A stretch of 64,000 bases of DNA from Vesta saturnalis. Taxonomy: Eukaryota > Arthropoda > Insecta > Coleoptera > Lampyridae. How positions within the stretch are numbered: position 1 is the stretch's first letter; every line of letters begins with the position of its first letter. The notes below the pieces were generated by a model. It saw only the letters and a program-made list of their open reading frames with translations, did no database searches and was not told the origin of the DNA. Shown here one piece after another: positions 12,461 to 24,600 of this stretch. The stretch is taken from positions 2,002,501 through 2,066,500 of the forward strand of contig JARFJB010000664.1 in NCBI GenBank assembly GCA_036346205.1, given 5' to 3'. The position numbers were made by a program, and so were the translations under genes.

Positions 12461-12650
12461 AAATACTTATCTTTTTTGGGTTTTTTTAATGGTGTATTTT
12501 AAATTATACAATCTAAACGTTTCGATAACACTTACAGTTATCTTCGTCAGTAGTAATATCTATTAAAATTGTTAAAGATGTTGTAAACAATTTTGTCAAA
12601 GGTTAGATTGTGTAATTTAAAATACAGCATTAAAAAAACCAAAAAACTAT
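12461..12650 (-). mobile_element. Penelope-like element terminal repeat, foldback copy
   Basis: Bases 12461-12560 are nearly identical to 45202-45300, next to a Penelope-like GIY-YIG remnant. A second, inverted piece (12601-12647) complements 12474-12519 with few mismatches, giving a foldback with arms of about 46 bp. No coding part remains here, so this looks like solo terminal-repeat DNA left by a Penelope-like retroelement. Confidence 0.7.
12511..12553 (-). ncRNA. Hammerhead ribozyme motif (Penelope terminal repeat)
   Basis: Read on the minus strand, the hammerhead core is complete. CUGACGA (12550-12544) is followed by stem II GAUAAC/GUUAUC (12542-12537 with 12529-12524) with a short loop, then GAA (12523-12521). 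The palindromic ACGU of a minimal stem III comes next, followed by a U at the cleavage position and UAG, which pairs with CUA just 5' of the core. Penelope-like retroelements are known to carry hammerheads with a very short palindromic stem III in their terminal repeats. Activity is inferred from structure only. Confidence 0.75.
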
Positions 12651-13340
12651 ATCTACTCCCGAAAAACCACCCCCGTTTTTTAAAAGTAATAAAAAACAAA
12701 AAACTATTACGCTGGAACAGTTTCATATTAATTATTGAACGACATGTTAATTTTAAAAATATCCATTTGCCCGTAACAAGCGCTACATTTAGGTCTCAAG
12801 TTTCAACGTACCGAACAAAGACGTCTTTGATTGCAGTGTGCACCGACGTAATTAATTATTAAACTAGGGACATTTTTACATCAAGAATGTTTATGTTTAT
12901 TACAATAATAAAATTTTTGCGGTCCGCTACCTACAACCACATTTATTAAATTTGAATAACAAACACTCCACTGCCATTTTATTGTTTATGTAGGTTTAAA
13001 GACTAATTTTATTTACAGCAAAAGGCAAGTCCATTAACGAACCAATCTAACCAGCCAGCAACCTGACCATATACCCTGCGCGGAGAGCGGTCTAACCTCC
13101 AGACGCGCATACCTTAAGAGACCATTACTGAAGCACCAAATTTTGTTTATTTCATTATTGTTATTGTTTTGTATAATTTCATTCCTGAGAATTATTTTAT
13201 GTCAACACATGTTGTACACCTGAATCTTGTACTAAGGTATTAAGAGTTATATGAGTCGAAAACCCACACCCAGCTTCACTGAAGCTTGCTAAAGGCTTAA
13301 TAACAAAACCCACCACCGAGTGGAATCAAATAAAATAATA
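12651..13340. other. Spacer, nothing recognised
   Basis: AT-rich sequence with a moderately G+C-rich patch near 13060-13110. No supported feature. Confidence 0.35.
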
Positions 13341-13788
13341 ACCGAACCAGGACATTACAGCATTATAGAAGCAGTTCAAATTGGAGGGACTAAGCATTAT
13401 TTCTACTCCTCCACGATTTTTCAAAATATCTTCGAAACCAAAAAGGCAGAAATGGTGTGTACTAAAGCACAACTAGGCACAATTGAAATACTACAAATGG
13501 AATACCGCATTTTAGGAACAGTTGTAATTTTGGAGGGGCTAAGCGTTTTTTTAGCCCTTCCGCGATTTTTCAATATATCTTCGAAACCAAAAAGGCACAA
13601 ATGGTGTGTACTAAAGCACAATTGAGCTCAATTGAAATACTGCAAAACGGTATACCGCATTGTAGGATCAGTTCAAATTTGGAGGGACTAAACGTTCTGT
13701 TGGCCCCTCCGAGATTTCTAAGTATATCTCCGAAACCAAAAATGCACAAATGGTGTCTACCAAAGCACAATTGAACACTATTGAAATA

Positions 13789-15254
13789 CAGGGTCCGGAA
13801 GGGAGGTATGGTGTGTTTGAAATGACTGTCACAAATTTATTTTCAAATTTATTTTTTTCATAAATTACTGAAACTTTGCCATTTGCAAAAAATTGAAAAA
13901 AATAATCAACTGCGAAAAATCACATCAAAATAAAAAAAACAATCAGAGATGTATGGTGTTTTTGAAATGACTGTTACGCGCGCGTGCGTGATCACACTGT
14001 TTTCAACATGTTTGACATCTACCATTTTAGTAAAAAAGGAGGTTTGGTCTGTAGCACATCGCGTTTTTACTTATAACACCTTTATTGAAACTGGCCGTTC
14101 TGTGGTTTAATGGTGATCGTCATGGTCATGTTTCCAAACGGGACACCATTATGAAGCGGATGAATAATTCTCAAACAACAGGGTCTTTGAGACCGGGAGT
14201 GCACGAGGATGTGATCGAACTGTACGGACTCCGGAAAACATTGAAAGAGTGACAAGCGATGGAAGTGAGCCCTCGTCGTTCGGCGATACGTCACGCACCG
14301 CTCTTCAGATGTCAGACAGGTTAGTTCGCATAATCTTACACTTGGCCCTTCATTTTCATCCGTATAAGATTATGATTGTTCAAAACCTGCTGCAAAACGA
14401 CTTTATGAGACGACACAGGTTCGCAGAAGCTATGTCGGAAATGATGACGGACGATATCGTTTTGGTCATGAGTGACGAAGCCCACTTCATTTATCGGGGA
14501 TGGTAAACAAACAGAATTTTCGTTATAGGCCAGCCGCAAACCCGCAATAACTGTACCATAAACCTCTGCATAGCGAGAAAGTTACTGTTTGATGTGGTGT
14601 ATCTCGAACCTGCATTATTGGGCCTTATTTTTTTCGTGAAAAGGGACGAATAGTGACTGTTAACTCAGATCGCTACATTACCATGTTGCGTGTTTATTTC
14701 TTGCCAGAAGTCAGAAGACGAAACACCGATCTCAACACAGTTCGGTTTCAACAAGATGGAGCGACTTGCCATACATCAAGAGCAACCATGGCTTTTTTAA
14801 GACAGCATTTCCCAGGACGCCTGATTTCATTGTGTGGGGATATGGAATGGCCTCCTCGGTCACCGGACCTATCACCTTGTGACTACTTTTTATGCGGCTA
14901 CCTAAAAGTTCAGGTTTACATAAGTAAACCACGTATTTTTGACGCGCTTTCTGAAAACATAGCGCAGCAAGTTTAACGGATTCCGTGTGCCATGCTTGGA
15001 CGATGTATGGACAATTTCGCCACCCGTCTACAAGAATGCGTCGACAAAAATGAACGCCATCTAACTGATGTAATTGTTCACAGTTGATTATTTGTTTTTA
15101 TTTTGATGTAATTTTTCGCAATTGATTATTTTTTTTATTTTTTGCAAATGGTCATGTTTCAGTAATTTATGAAAAAAATAGATTTTAAAATTGGTTTGAA
15201 AGTAAATGTGTGACAAGTCATTTCAAAAACACCATACCTCACTACCGGACCCTG
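13789..15254 (+). mobile_element. Tc1/mariner-like transposon with long terminal inverted repeats
   Basis: The ends are CAGGGTCCGG (13789) and CCGGACCCTG (15254), each flanked by the duplicated TA (13787-13788, 15255-15256). The inverted repeats are about 150 bp long (13789-13940 and 15093-15254) with scattered differences, for example the block around TAAATTACTGAAAC matched by GTTTCAGTAATTTA. Comparison with intact neighbouring tandem units shows the insertion added only the element and one TA. The interior codes for a degraded transposase. Confidence 0.93.
14085..15087 (+). pseudogene. Tc1/mariner transposase of the long-TIR element, broken
   Basis: A DDE transposase relic. The N-terminal HTH region is scrambled by stops (14085-14250). 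Then ALQMSDRLVRIILH, HFHPYKIMIVQ, MSEMMTDD and the first catalytic box VLVMSDEAHF (about 14452-14490) follow in one frame. Several stops separate this from TVNSDRYITML (14656), FQQDGATCHTS (second acidic residue, about 14747) and WPPRSPDLSPCDYFL (third box, about 14850-14900). A stop at about 14974 precedes the usual tail (AMLGRCMDNFATRLQECVDKN-RHL, to about 15087). All three acidic motifs survive, but the frame is broken in at least three places. Confidence 0.9.
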
Positions 15255-15405
15255 TACTACAAAACGTTATACCGCATTTTCGGTGCAGTTCAAATTCTGG
15301 AGGAACTAAACGTTTTCTTAGCCCCTCCCCGATTTTTCAATATATCTCCCTAACCAAAAGGGCACAAATGGTGTGTTGTTTATTAAAGTATAATTGAGCC
15401 ACAAC

Positions 15406-18139
15406 TGACAACAAAACATTTTTCATTTCTGAGTTGATGGAGGGCTAAGTGAACGGACCTCCGACGTTACCTCTACTCCTTACGATACTTTACCTTCAAT
15501 TCACACGCACTCTGGCCACCCTGTACATGAAACTAAGTAAATTTCACAATAAATTTTGAAAGTATCTGATCCTACTCATTTGTAATCAAATCTTAAACTT
15601 CCATCATTTAAAGAACAGATTTGAATATAATCTAAATGCCGTAAAATAATACATATAATAAGTAAAATTATAATATATTTGTTGACCGATATAATACAGT
15701 TGAACGTAATGTCGGATAAATGCGATTTATTAGGGTTTAAGGTAAAATGGTGTGACCTAAATAACGAACAGAAAATCAAAGACAGAAATGTAGCGAAACA
15801 ACACAAAGTTATACAATAAAAGGTCGTTATCAAAAGATACGTAACAATGGCTTAAGAAACAAAGATAATAATTAAATCACTGTAAAACGTAAATAAAACA
15901 ATCTCCTGTATAATGGGAAAAATCTAAAATTCCACCTACAATATTAATAGAGTTCTCCGTTCTGCCAGAAACATTTGTAAATTTGATATAACCCCATTCT
16001 TTACACACCCTTCTCACATTTATATCCTAAGGTAGGCCTAAAATCCTTTGCGTAAACATTATTTGTAATAGTAGAAAATACACGACGTCGCCGCCAACGC
16101 CGCCGTCAGGTAGTGATGCGACCCTAATAAATGATGCAATCCCTGCGTTGTTTTTCACATAGGGTTCGCGGGACAATAGTAGATTTTTTTTCTCTTTCTG
16201 TGTGTGTGTATGTGCCTCCTTCGGGTTAGCACATCCGGTAGAAGTATAATACGGGGAATGAACGCAAACAGAGCGCTTCTATTGGGTAATGAAGTGCGAT
16301 TGTTTTACATCCTTTGTTTCTGTGACGTGAGAACGTCGCCCTATATTTGTTGGTTTTGTAGAAATTTCCACCCCAGAATTTATTACAGCATTTGTTTCTG
16401 GTTTTGTTCGAACTCGTTTATTATGAATTTGTACGCAAATTACACTAATTCTTGTAATCAGACCACCTGCTAGTGTAATAATTAATTTTTGGGGTGTTGG
16501 CAATAGACACTATCGATTGTTTGATATGATTGATGCTTTTTTCAGTAAAATTAAACTTTCAATTCTGTTAAGTGGGAGTAATCTACATGTTTTTCTTTTT
16601 TCTTATATTATCTGGCAAAGGCTTGCTCTTTGAACCTGAAGCAGTTTGTTTTCAGTCAGCGTTTGTTGTAAAAAATGATCCCGATTATTCCCACTTGACG
16701 TACTTCCTATTAATCAAAGCATTCCTTTTTATTTTTCGCTAAGAAAAAGTTATTTCAGTCTACTAATTTTAAGAGAAAAATTTCTAGGTTAATTTTGACA
16801 TTTGTCTATTTTATAGGTTATGTTGCGTTTTATTAAAGGTGTTTGTATTTTTTTCTTCTCATCGTTACATCCTTTTATATTATTGTTGTAGAAAACATTA
16901 AAGAAATCAAGTGAATATAATCCTATCGATTTGCTGATGCGAATTCTTTTGTTAACGGATATAAAACACAATGCTATTTAGAAACGCTTCGTTTCTGAAC
17001 TTTTGAAAAGTAAAGCGGATGAGGAATGATCTTCAAAAAGAACGGGAGATTAAATGGTTACACAAAGCAAACGTAACCGAGTGGAACAAGTACAGTCACA
17101 AAAAGACTTTAATTCCAACTGTCAAAAACAGCATCCAAATTATAAAATCTCTTTTTTTTAACTCACTCACGTTTATATACAAATAGAACTATCCTATTTA
17201 ACCTTACGAAATTTTCGTGGTAAAAAAGATTTAGGGGAGGGTTTGATATTAAAGTAACGCGGGGAGAGAAATCTCAATGGGCGTGTTTCGAATCACAGAT
17301 TACAGTTGAGACACTTATTCATCAAGATGCGGCGCCAGAACGAAGGACCAAATAAGAATAAATCGGTGATGATCCTTAAGGATAACTTCTAAATTGCACT
17401 CCTGCTCTCGCAATCAATCGATTTCTTGTTAATGCTTCAAAATAAAATTATTACTCTTTAGTGACCACCGCTCTTGTCTAGATTTGAACTTAATTAATTT
17501 AACTTAAGGTGGCTGTCTCAGTTTGGTATAAATATTACGTTATTCCTTACTTTCGATTATGGACGAAAATATTTTACGGACACCATCATGCATTTACTTA
17601 CAAATGAACAGTGACCACTCGTGATTTTTTAATGAGCGTTAGAGAGAACATACAATATCCAACAATACTATATGTATATTTGATGTAGCATTTTAAGATA
17701 GTCGGTGCGACGATCTCGTAAAACGAGTATACCAAGTTGGCAGTGTGAGCGTTGCTTGACGGCGTGCCAAATAGATTTTGCTTCCATCTGAGCATTTCTG
17801 AGCAAATGGCTTTTCAAACATTATGCAGAAACCTTAAGTTACATTATATAAGTATGGCACTGTAAACTGGGAAATAAATTTCACAGGTGAGTAAATAATT
17901 TTTACCGCCATTACTGTTGGATCTTGCAGTTTAATCGATTTGTCAACTTTTTTAGTTATTGTTTTCGTTAGTATTTGATAACTTGAATGTCGAAACCGTT
18001 CACATATACCGTAAACATGCATTTAATTGGGTGAGGCTAACTTAACATTAAGCTACACTGCTGCTATTAAAAAAATTTGGGCTATGGACTTGGGCGCAAC
18101 ACTTTCTTGTATAAGCAAGCTAACTGTTGCCCGCAGCAA
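15406..18139. other. Long spacer, nothing recognised
   Basis: Mostly AT-rich unique-looking sequence with G+C-richer patches near 16080-16200 and 17220-17290. Open frames here are short, have AT-biased composition and match nothing I recognise. No transposon termini or RNA folds stood out. Confidence 0.4.
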
Positions 18140-19030
18140 TTCCTAACTCAGTATAACTTGCAATATAATAAGATATACTTACCTACAAAATTATTTTTTA
18201 CTTATTCACCCTGTATTTTGCAAATCACTGTATATTTTTACATAGTTGGATAGCATGAGAAATTAACTTTAAAATATTTGTTTTTGAAACTTTGATATAA
18301 AATATTAAAAAATAATTTTTTTTGTTATTTTCGGCAAAACCGAAAGCGCTAAAAATAATCCAATATAACAGTTTAGTAGCTATGTATGTCTACTGTGTAA
18401 TCCCTTCATTTCCAGATTTCATTTTCATTAGAAACATAGTTATAAGGATTGAAATTTTTAAATTTTAAAATTCCTAATTCCGGTCCTGGAGTAAGATAGA
18501 AACCTCATAAAGCTCATTATATTTTCGTTATATGTGACTATAAAATGTGTAAATTTAAAAACTTTACGTTGATAGGCCAGTCACTATAACTTGCAATATA
18601 ATATGCTTACCTGCAAAAATTACTTTTTTCTTATTCGCCCTGTATTTTTCAAATCACTGTATATTTTTACATATTTGGATAGCATGAGAAATTAACTTTA
18701 AAATACTTTAGATTTGTTTTTGAAACTTTGACGTAAAATATTAAAAAACATTAAACTAATAATTGTTTTTGTTATTTTCGCCAAAACCGGAAATAGCTAT
18801 GTATGTCTACTATGTAATCCATTCATTTAAAGATTTCATTTTTATTAGAAACATAGTTTATAAGGGATTCAAATTTTTAAATTTTAACATTCCTAACTCC
18901 GGTCCTGGATAAGATAGAAATCTCAAAACCGGAAGCGCTAAAAATATTTCAATATAGCAGTTTAGCAGCTATATATGTCTACTATATAATCCCTTAATTC
19001 CAAGATTTCATTTTCATTATTTTGAGAGGT
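18140..19030. repeat. Tandem repeat of about 431 bp, two copies plus a partial
   Basis: 'ACTTGCAATATAATA' starts near 18156 and 18588. Both are followed by the same order of blocks: CACCCTGTATTTT, GGATAGCATGAGAAATTAAC, GGCAAAACCGAAAGCGCT, TATGTATGTCTACT and TTCCGGTCCTGG. A third partial copy starts near 18925 (AAAACCGGAAGCGCTAAAAA) and ends at about 19020. On the minus strand each full copy contains a Y-rich/AG-GTAAG junction (about 18181 and 18606) resembling a splice acceptor joined to a donor. Confidence 0.88.
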
Positions 19031-19500
19031 TGGAATTTTCAACCATTCTCATTTCGCCCCCCATTCATTGATTTTTACGAAAAGCCAGTTTTATACATAA
19101 CTTTCAGATATAGGCCATGTCAAATTAAAATCGATCAAATAGTTTCGGAGCCACACCTAGACACGCAGACATTCACATTTTTTCGCGAAATCGATGTTTT
19201 TCGAGTCAGGGAAGACGAAAACGTTAAAATCCGCGAAAGAAATTAAAAAAAAATGTTTCGATTGCAAAAGTGAAGAAATTAAAATGAATATACGAACATA
19301 CTTAGCGCACGTAAAGTGTCTCATAATTAAGTTCTAACCTGGTCTTTTAATTGCAAATTAAATATCTCTTTTTATTACAGCATTGTCAGATCAACAATCG
19401 AGTGTTATACTTGACATAAGTTAACTATAACTGACAATACATTCATGATATGTTTTAAGTTAGCTAGAAGCTGCATTTGTTAGATGATAGTAGCGGCCTC
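19031..19500. other. Spacer, possible LINE 3' flank
   Basis: No gene recognised. An AATAAA on the minus strand lies near 19370, downstream of the Jockey-like remnant. It could be that element's 3' end, but no poly(A) tract or duplication confirms it. Confidence 0.3.
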
Positions 19501-19519
19501 TGTCAATTGTGTTGATATT

Positions 19520-21110
19520 CTAGTGTTCTTCTTTAGAGAGGATATCTTGTGGGAGTAATCTTCTATGGATGTTTCGTTGCCATAGATTGTAGTATGTTGC
19601 TCCTATGCATTTGTTGATGTTTGATATGAAATTCCTTGTGGTCGTGATGATATAAGTTTCTACTGGTGACACTCCAAGTTCATGGTGTAACTGGACATAG
19701 TGGACAAACCATGTGGAATTTACTGCTATTCTCAGTACCTTGTTTTGGTGTCTTTGTAGTTTTAGGATATTTGTCTTGTATGTGGTGCTCCAGATTGAAG
19801 ATGCGTAGAGAGCTAAGAGTCGCAGAAGGAATTTGTAAAGGAGGATGGTGCACTCAGGTCTAAGGGGGGGGGGGGGGAGGTTGCGGTTTATGATAGGGTA
19901 GAGTTGTCTGAGTCTGTTAAGATATTTAACTACTGTGTCTTTGGGGTTCCATGGTATGACCATGTCTATCTATAGTAATAGAGGGAGAATTGGAAAATCT
20001 ACTTAGAGTGAAGATTTTGCATTGGGATTTACTGGGATTATTTTTTATGTTCCATTCTTTAAGCCATTTGGTGTATTTATCAGTTGCTTTTTGTAATTGA
20101 TTAATTGCTAGTTGATTGACATTTTGCGTTATGATGGCCGTATCACCGATACTTTTGGATGCTTGAAGTGTATATATTAAATAGTAGTGGGCCTAGGATG
20201 CTCACTTATGGCTTTGGCTTACCAGATTGCAACATTGATTTTAACTGCGAAGGTCCGGTTTTCCAGGAATGAGAAAATGATAGCTTGAATCGTGGAATTT
20301 TATAACTTAAACATTTTCTCTTAACGCCTTCTATCCAAGCCTTGTCAAAGGCTTGAGTGATTTCTAACAAAACAGCCGTGGTGTAGCATTTATTTTCAAA
20401 TGCAGCTGCTGCATGTTGGCTGATCCGTTGCAATTGATGGCAGGTCAAGTGACCTTCCCTGAACCCGAACTGGTAGGTTGGGAGAATGTAGAGTGTATTG
20501 GTAATTTCGATTAAGCGTCTGTGAATAACTTTTTCAAACAGCTTTGAAATGTTGATCAGTAGCCTTCTTGGACGCTAGCTTATTAGTAGTTCTTGTTTTC
20601 CCAGTTTTAGGAAACATGAGCATGTGTGCGTGTTTCCAGCTTTGTGGGAAATAGCCTAGTCGCTGGCATGCATTTATCAGGGTTGCCAGATATGAAAGAC
20701 ATTTTCTGGGTAGATGTTGAAGGCATGGTTGGGGATTAGGTCATGTCTGAGTGATTTGTGTAATGTTTTTATTAGCTCCGCTAGTTCGTCCGGGTTGTTT
20801 AAAGTCGGTGCGTTTTGATATAATTTATTTTTTGTGTTACTTGGGTGGGGGTACAGGAAATTGTCGGTGTGAAGATCTGTTCCAGGTGGTTGGCAAATGC
20901 GGCGCCTTTTGCTTCATCTGTACAAGTTTAAGTATTGGTATTTCTTGTGGAGTTTTTAATATTTTTCTAGTGGTCTCCCACATTCCTTGTCTTGTGGGGC
21001 TATATCGGATATGTGTGTGCGATAAGATTAAATTCTATGGTCAACCGACTGCACAAATTCGTTGTGGTCTTATCAGTCTGGTTAAATCGATTACGGTGGG
21101 GTTGTAAGGA
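19520..21110 (-). pseudogene. Jockey-like LINE reverse transcriptase remnant
   Basis: Minus-strand LINE protein in pieces. The linker upstream of the RT (DIAPQDKGMWETTRKIL, EAKGAAFANHLEQIFTP) is at about 21060-20840. A damaged finger/palm region (FPKTGKTRT, GFREGHLTCHQLQRISQ) is at about 20620-20400, and motif A LLEITQAFDKAW is at about 20350, where the usual first aspartate is replaced by glutamate. The C-terminal thumb and tail (LYPIINR, PECTILLYKFLLRLLALYASSIW, KLQRHQNKVLRIAVN, LHHELGVSPVETYI, NIHRRLLPQDI) are in one frame at 19963-19520. The YADD region is lost in the damaged middle. No endonuclease domain is left. A G14 run lies at 19864-19877. The family matches the remnant at 39.2-41.1 kb. 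Confidence 0.88.
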
Positions 21111-22814
21111 CTTGGCTTATTTCTTCTTTAGTTAATTAATGACAAGGGTACATTTTTTATCACTCTGTTAATATACGGTAATCATCCTCTTGGGTTAAAT
21201 TAATTCGTATGGTGTTTTGGCTATGCGTTGTTGTAAATGGCCGTCTGTTAGGACTTTAACGTCTGTCTCCAGCGCTTTATCATTTATGTTGTTTTTCAGA
21301 AAGATTGACGGGATTTTTATTTTATTTGTAGTTGTGGTTTTTGGAGAATCTATATTTTTAGTTCACTGACTTTTGTTTTTGTCATCGACGTTAAGGGATA
21401 AATTGTAGAGTTTATTTTATTTTAGTAAGGCTTCGGTTGACCATCTGCTTTGCGCTTAGGCGCTTGATTTTGTAAGATGGTTTCATCATTAAATGAAATA
21501 TTTTCTTGATTCGTGATTTAAAGTTCCGATGTTTGTTGCCAAAATAAACTCTTTATTTGCAATCCACCCGTATATAGTACGTGTGTATAAATTGCAGTAA
21601 TGTTGGAGTTAGTGCTGTTTAGTGCCCAAAATTTTCCAATATCTTGCCGCACCTGTATTGGATTGTTTGAACTTTGAAACTGTATTTTTTATCTTTAGTG
21701 CTACGTTAGTGCTGATTGGAGCCCAAAATTTTTCAATCCCGTTCTGCAGTTTTTTAAGTAATTAAAAAACCGATATTAGCATGAAGTTGGTCACGCCTAC
21801 CATGAGTTTTGGCGGAATTTGAAATAGTTTTTTATCGTTAGTGCAACGTTAGTGATGATCGGTGTCCAAAATGTTTCAACCTTAGACTTCTAGGTTTTAA
21901 GATAAATTAAACATAACTGATAATAGTGTAAAGTTAGTCTCGCCCGCATTGAATTTTGGTGAATTTTGAAAATCATTTGGGCTCTGTTAGTGGTAATTGG
22001 TGCCCAAAAATGTCTAACTCTGGGCGTCCACTTTTTAAAATGAACTAAGAAAAACAACTATCAATGCGAAATCGGCTTTTCTCAAAATAGATTCTGATAT
22101 TTTACTTTGTTGAACGTTAGTGCTGTTTGGAGCCCAAAATGTTGTAAACCTAAACCACAAGCTTTCAAGATAATTAAGGAAAATCGTTAATAGTGCGAAG
22201 TTGGTTCCAGCCATCTTAGATTTTTGTGGATTTAGACTGTGATTATTTATCGTTAGTAATACACTAGTGCTAATTGGTGCCTAAAAATTTTCAACCCTGC
22301 ACGTCAGGTTTTTAAAATAATTAAGAAAAACCGAAATCGGCTTTTTTCAAGGTGGATTCTTGTATTTTACTTTTTTCGACGTTAATGCTGTTAGTGCCCA
22401 AAATTGTCCAAACCTAGGCTACAAGTTTTCAAGATAATTAAGGAAAATCGCTAATAGTGCTATTTGGTGCAACCATGGGCGTCAGCTTTCTAAAATAATT
22501 AATGCAAACGAATTTTGTGGGTTTCGATATTGATTTTTTAGTGCTACGTTAGTGCCAGTAGTAGTGCTAGTTCAAGTTTTTTTTAAACTCAAGCTTCTAA
22601 TGTTTAAGATAATTAGGAAAAATCGCTATTAGTGCGATGTTAGTCCGCCCGCATTGGATTTTTGTGGATTTGGACATTTATTTTTTTATAGTTCGTACTG
22701 CGTTAGTGCCGATTGATGCCCAACAGTGCTAAACCCTAAACTACAACTTTTCAAAATAGTTAACAAAAACCGCTGTTAGTTTGAAGTTGACTTCGACTAC
22801 AATGGATTCTGATA

Positions 22815-22935
22815 TTGACCATTTTTCATGGTTAGGGCTACATTCTGATATTAAACTTTTTGCATAGTTGGTGCTACGTTAGTGGTTTAATATCAGAATG
22901 TAGCCTTAACCATGAAAAATTGTCAATACCAGAAT
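22815..22935. repeat. Hairpin of about 45-bp arms inside the satellite
   Basis: The sequence around TTTTTCATGGTTAGGGCTACATTC (first 20 bases shown: TTTTTCATGGTTAGGGCTAC) and on to GATATTAAAC at 22825-22860 is repeated in inverted form at 22885-22932 (GTTTAATATCAGAATG...CCATGAAAAATTG). The arms are nearly perfect and enclose about 25 bp. In the diverged satellite such high arm identity points to a recent local inverted duplication. Confidence 0.85.
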
Positions 22936-24149
22936 CCATAATCCTAACGTATTACTAACGATGAAAAAAATGAATGCCAAAATGTTCCAACCCCGGGCCT
23001 TGAGTTCTCAAGATAACTAAGAAAAACTGTTAATAATATGTGCATTTTCAAACCGGTTTTTTCATCGATAGTGATAATTGGTATAAAAACGAACTGGACT
23101 TCTCACAGTGAATTCAGATATTGAACTTTTTTCAAACAGAAATGTTTCAAACTCGGGCGTCAAGTTTTCAAGATAATTAAGAAAAATCGCTATTAGTGTG
23201 ATATTGGTCGGCCCACATTGTAATCTTGTGGATTTTTACATTGATTCTTTTCAACATTAGTTTGAAATTGGCCCCGCCCGCCATGGATTATGATATCGAA
23301 CTTATTCATGACTGGTGCTACATTAGTGTTGTTAGTGCTAAAAATTGTCCAATCCCGAGCTTCAAGTTCTCAAGGATAATTAAGGAAAACCGTTAATAGT
23401 ATGTAATTGGCCCCGCCCACGTTGGATTTTTGTGAATTTTGAGCTGGATTATTTTCAACATTAGTACTACGTTACTTCTGATTGGGGGCCAAAATTTCCC
23501 AATCTCTTGCTGCACATGCTCACATACTTTTAAATTAATTGGGAAAAACCGATACTTACTTTTTACGTTAATTAAATAAAGCTAGTAGTATGAGCTAATA
23601 GTATGAGGCCCGCCACGCTCGTATTGGATTTTTGTGTATTTAAAACTGGTTTTTTTCATCCTTTGTTGGTGATCAAAAATGTCCAAGACAATAAAAAAAT
23701 TGCTAAGAATATGCCGATTCTTGTCATCTTTAATGCTACTTTAGTGCTGATTGATGCCCAAAATTGTCCAATCTTCGGCTTGAACTTTTCAAATAGTTAA
23801 AATAAACCGCTTAGGATGAATTATGATATTGAACCTTTTTCATAACTCGTGCTACGTTAGCGCTGTTTAGTGTCCAAAATGTTCCAATCACTAGCTTCAA
23901 GTTTTTAAGATAATTAACAAATATCGAAATTAATGTGAATTTGGCACCATTTTCAATGGATTCGTGAGGAGCTGAACTTGATCCTTTATTAAACGTTAGT
24001 GCCACGTTAGTGCTGATTAATACCCAAAATTTTAAACTTTCAAGTAGCCAAAGTAATTAAAAAACTGCTATTAGATTTTTATTCATTTTGCACTGATTTC
24101 TTTTAATCATCAGCGCTATGTTCTTGCTGATTGGTGCTCAAAATGTTCC

Positions 24150-24600
24150 AATACCAATCTAGAGAGGCATGTTAGTATAACTTAGTGTACTTATCTAATT
24201 TCTAATGTAACATCGTGTTTTTTATATTGATATAGAATATGCCCCTGCGAGTTCGACTATGTTCGTTTATTGTGATACTCTGTAAGTCACTGAGGTCAAA
24301 TAAACAATAAAGAGGGTTAATAATTAACCTCTATTGCCTGTTTGATAGTTTATTAACCTGAGGTAAAAAATTTTAACTGCATCTGAAGTCACTGCGATAT
24401 TCTATATGAGTCAAAATTGAGTGATCTGATGCTGTGATTTTCTATATGAGTCAAGATTGAGTGATCTGATAAGCCATTCAGTAGTACCTACCTTGTTTTT
24501 CAATCTATTTTTACATAGACTATCAAAAATTGTACTCGAAGTACACGGCTAGATAATTTGTGGAATTACCAATTTGTGGAACTAATGATGAAAGAACATT
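24150..24600. other. Non-satellite core between inverted satellite halves
   Basis: The block contains a palindrome at about 24307-24338 (CAATA-AAGAGGGTTAAT / ATTAACCTC-TATTG). It also contains a 40-bp direct duplication at 24401 and 24441 (TCTATATGAGTCAA then ATTGAGTGATCTGAT). No coding frame is seen. The block sits at the orientation switch, where an insertion or inversion breakpoint would be expected. Confidence 0.7.

Larger units (their letters stand above)
13343..15405 (+). repeat. 147-bp tandem repeat, four copies, split by a transposon
   Basis: A unit of about 147 bp begins near TTCAAATTGGAGGGACTAAG. Copies start near 13376, 13523, 13670 and 15288. Each contains CGATTTTTCAATATATCT, CGAAACCAAAAAGGCA and ATGGTGTGTACTAAAGC blocks. 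The copy at 13670 is interrupted at its TA (13787-13788) by a 1,466-bp Tc1-like element and continues at 15255. Uninterrupted neighbours read GAAATACT..CAAAA at the same spot, so they serve as the empty site. Confidence 0.92.

Noticed and set aside
14082..14294. Minus-strand open frame within the Tc1-like element
   Set aside because: Antisense of the transposase HTH region, with no family motif of its own.
20751..21107. Plus-strand open frame with hydrophobic stretches (possible membrane protein)
   Set aside because: It is the antisense of the Jockey-like LINE linker region, whose minus-strand translation matches the family.
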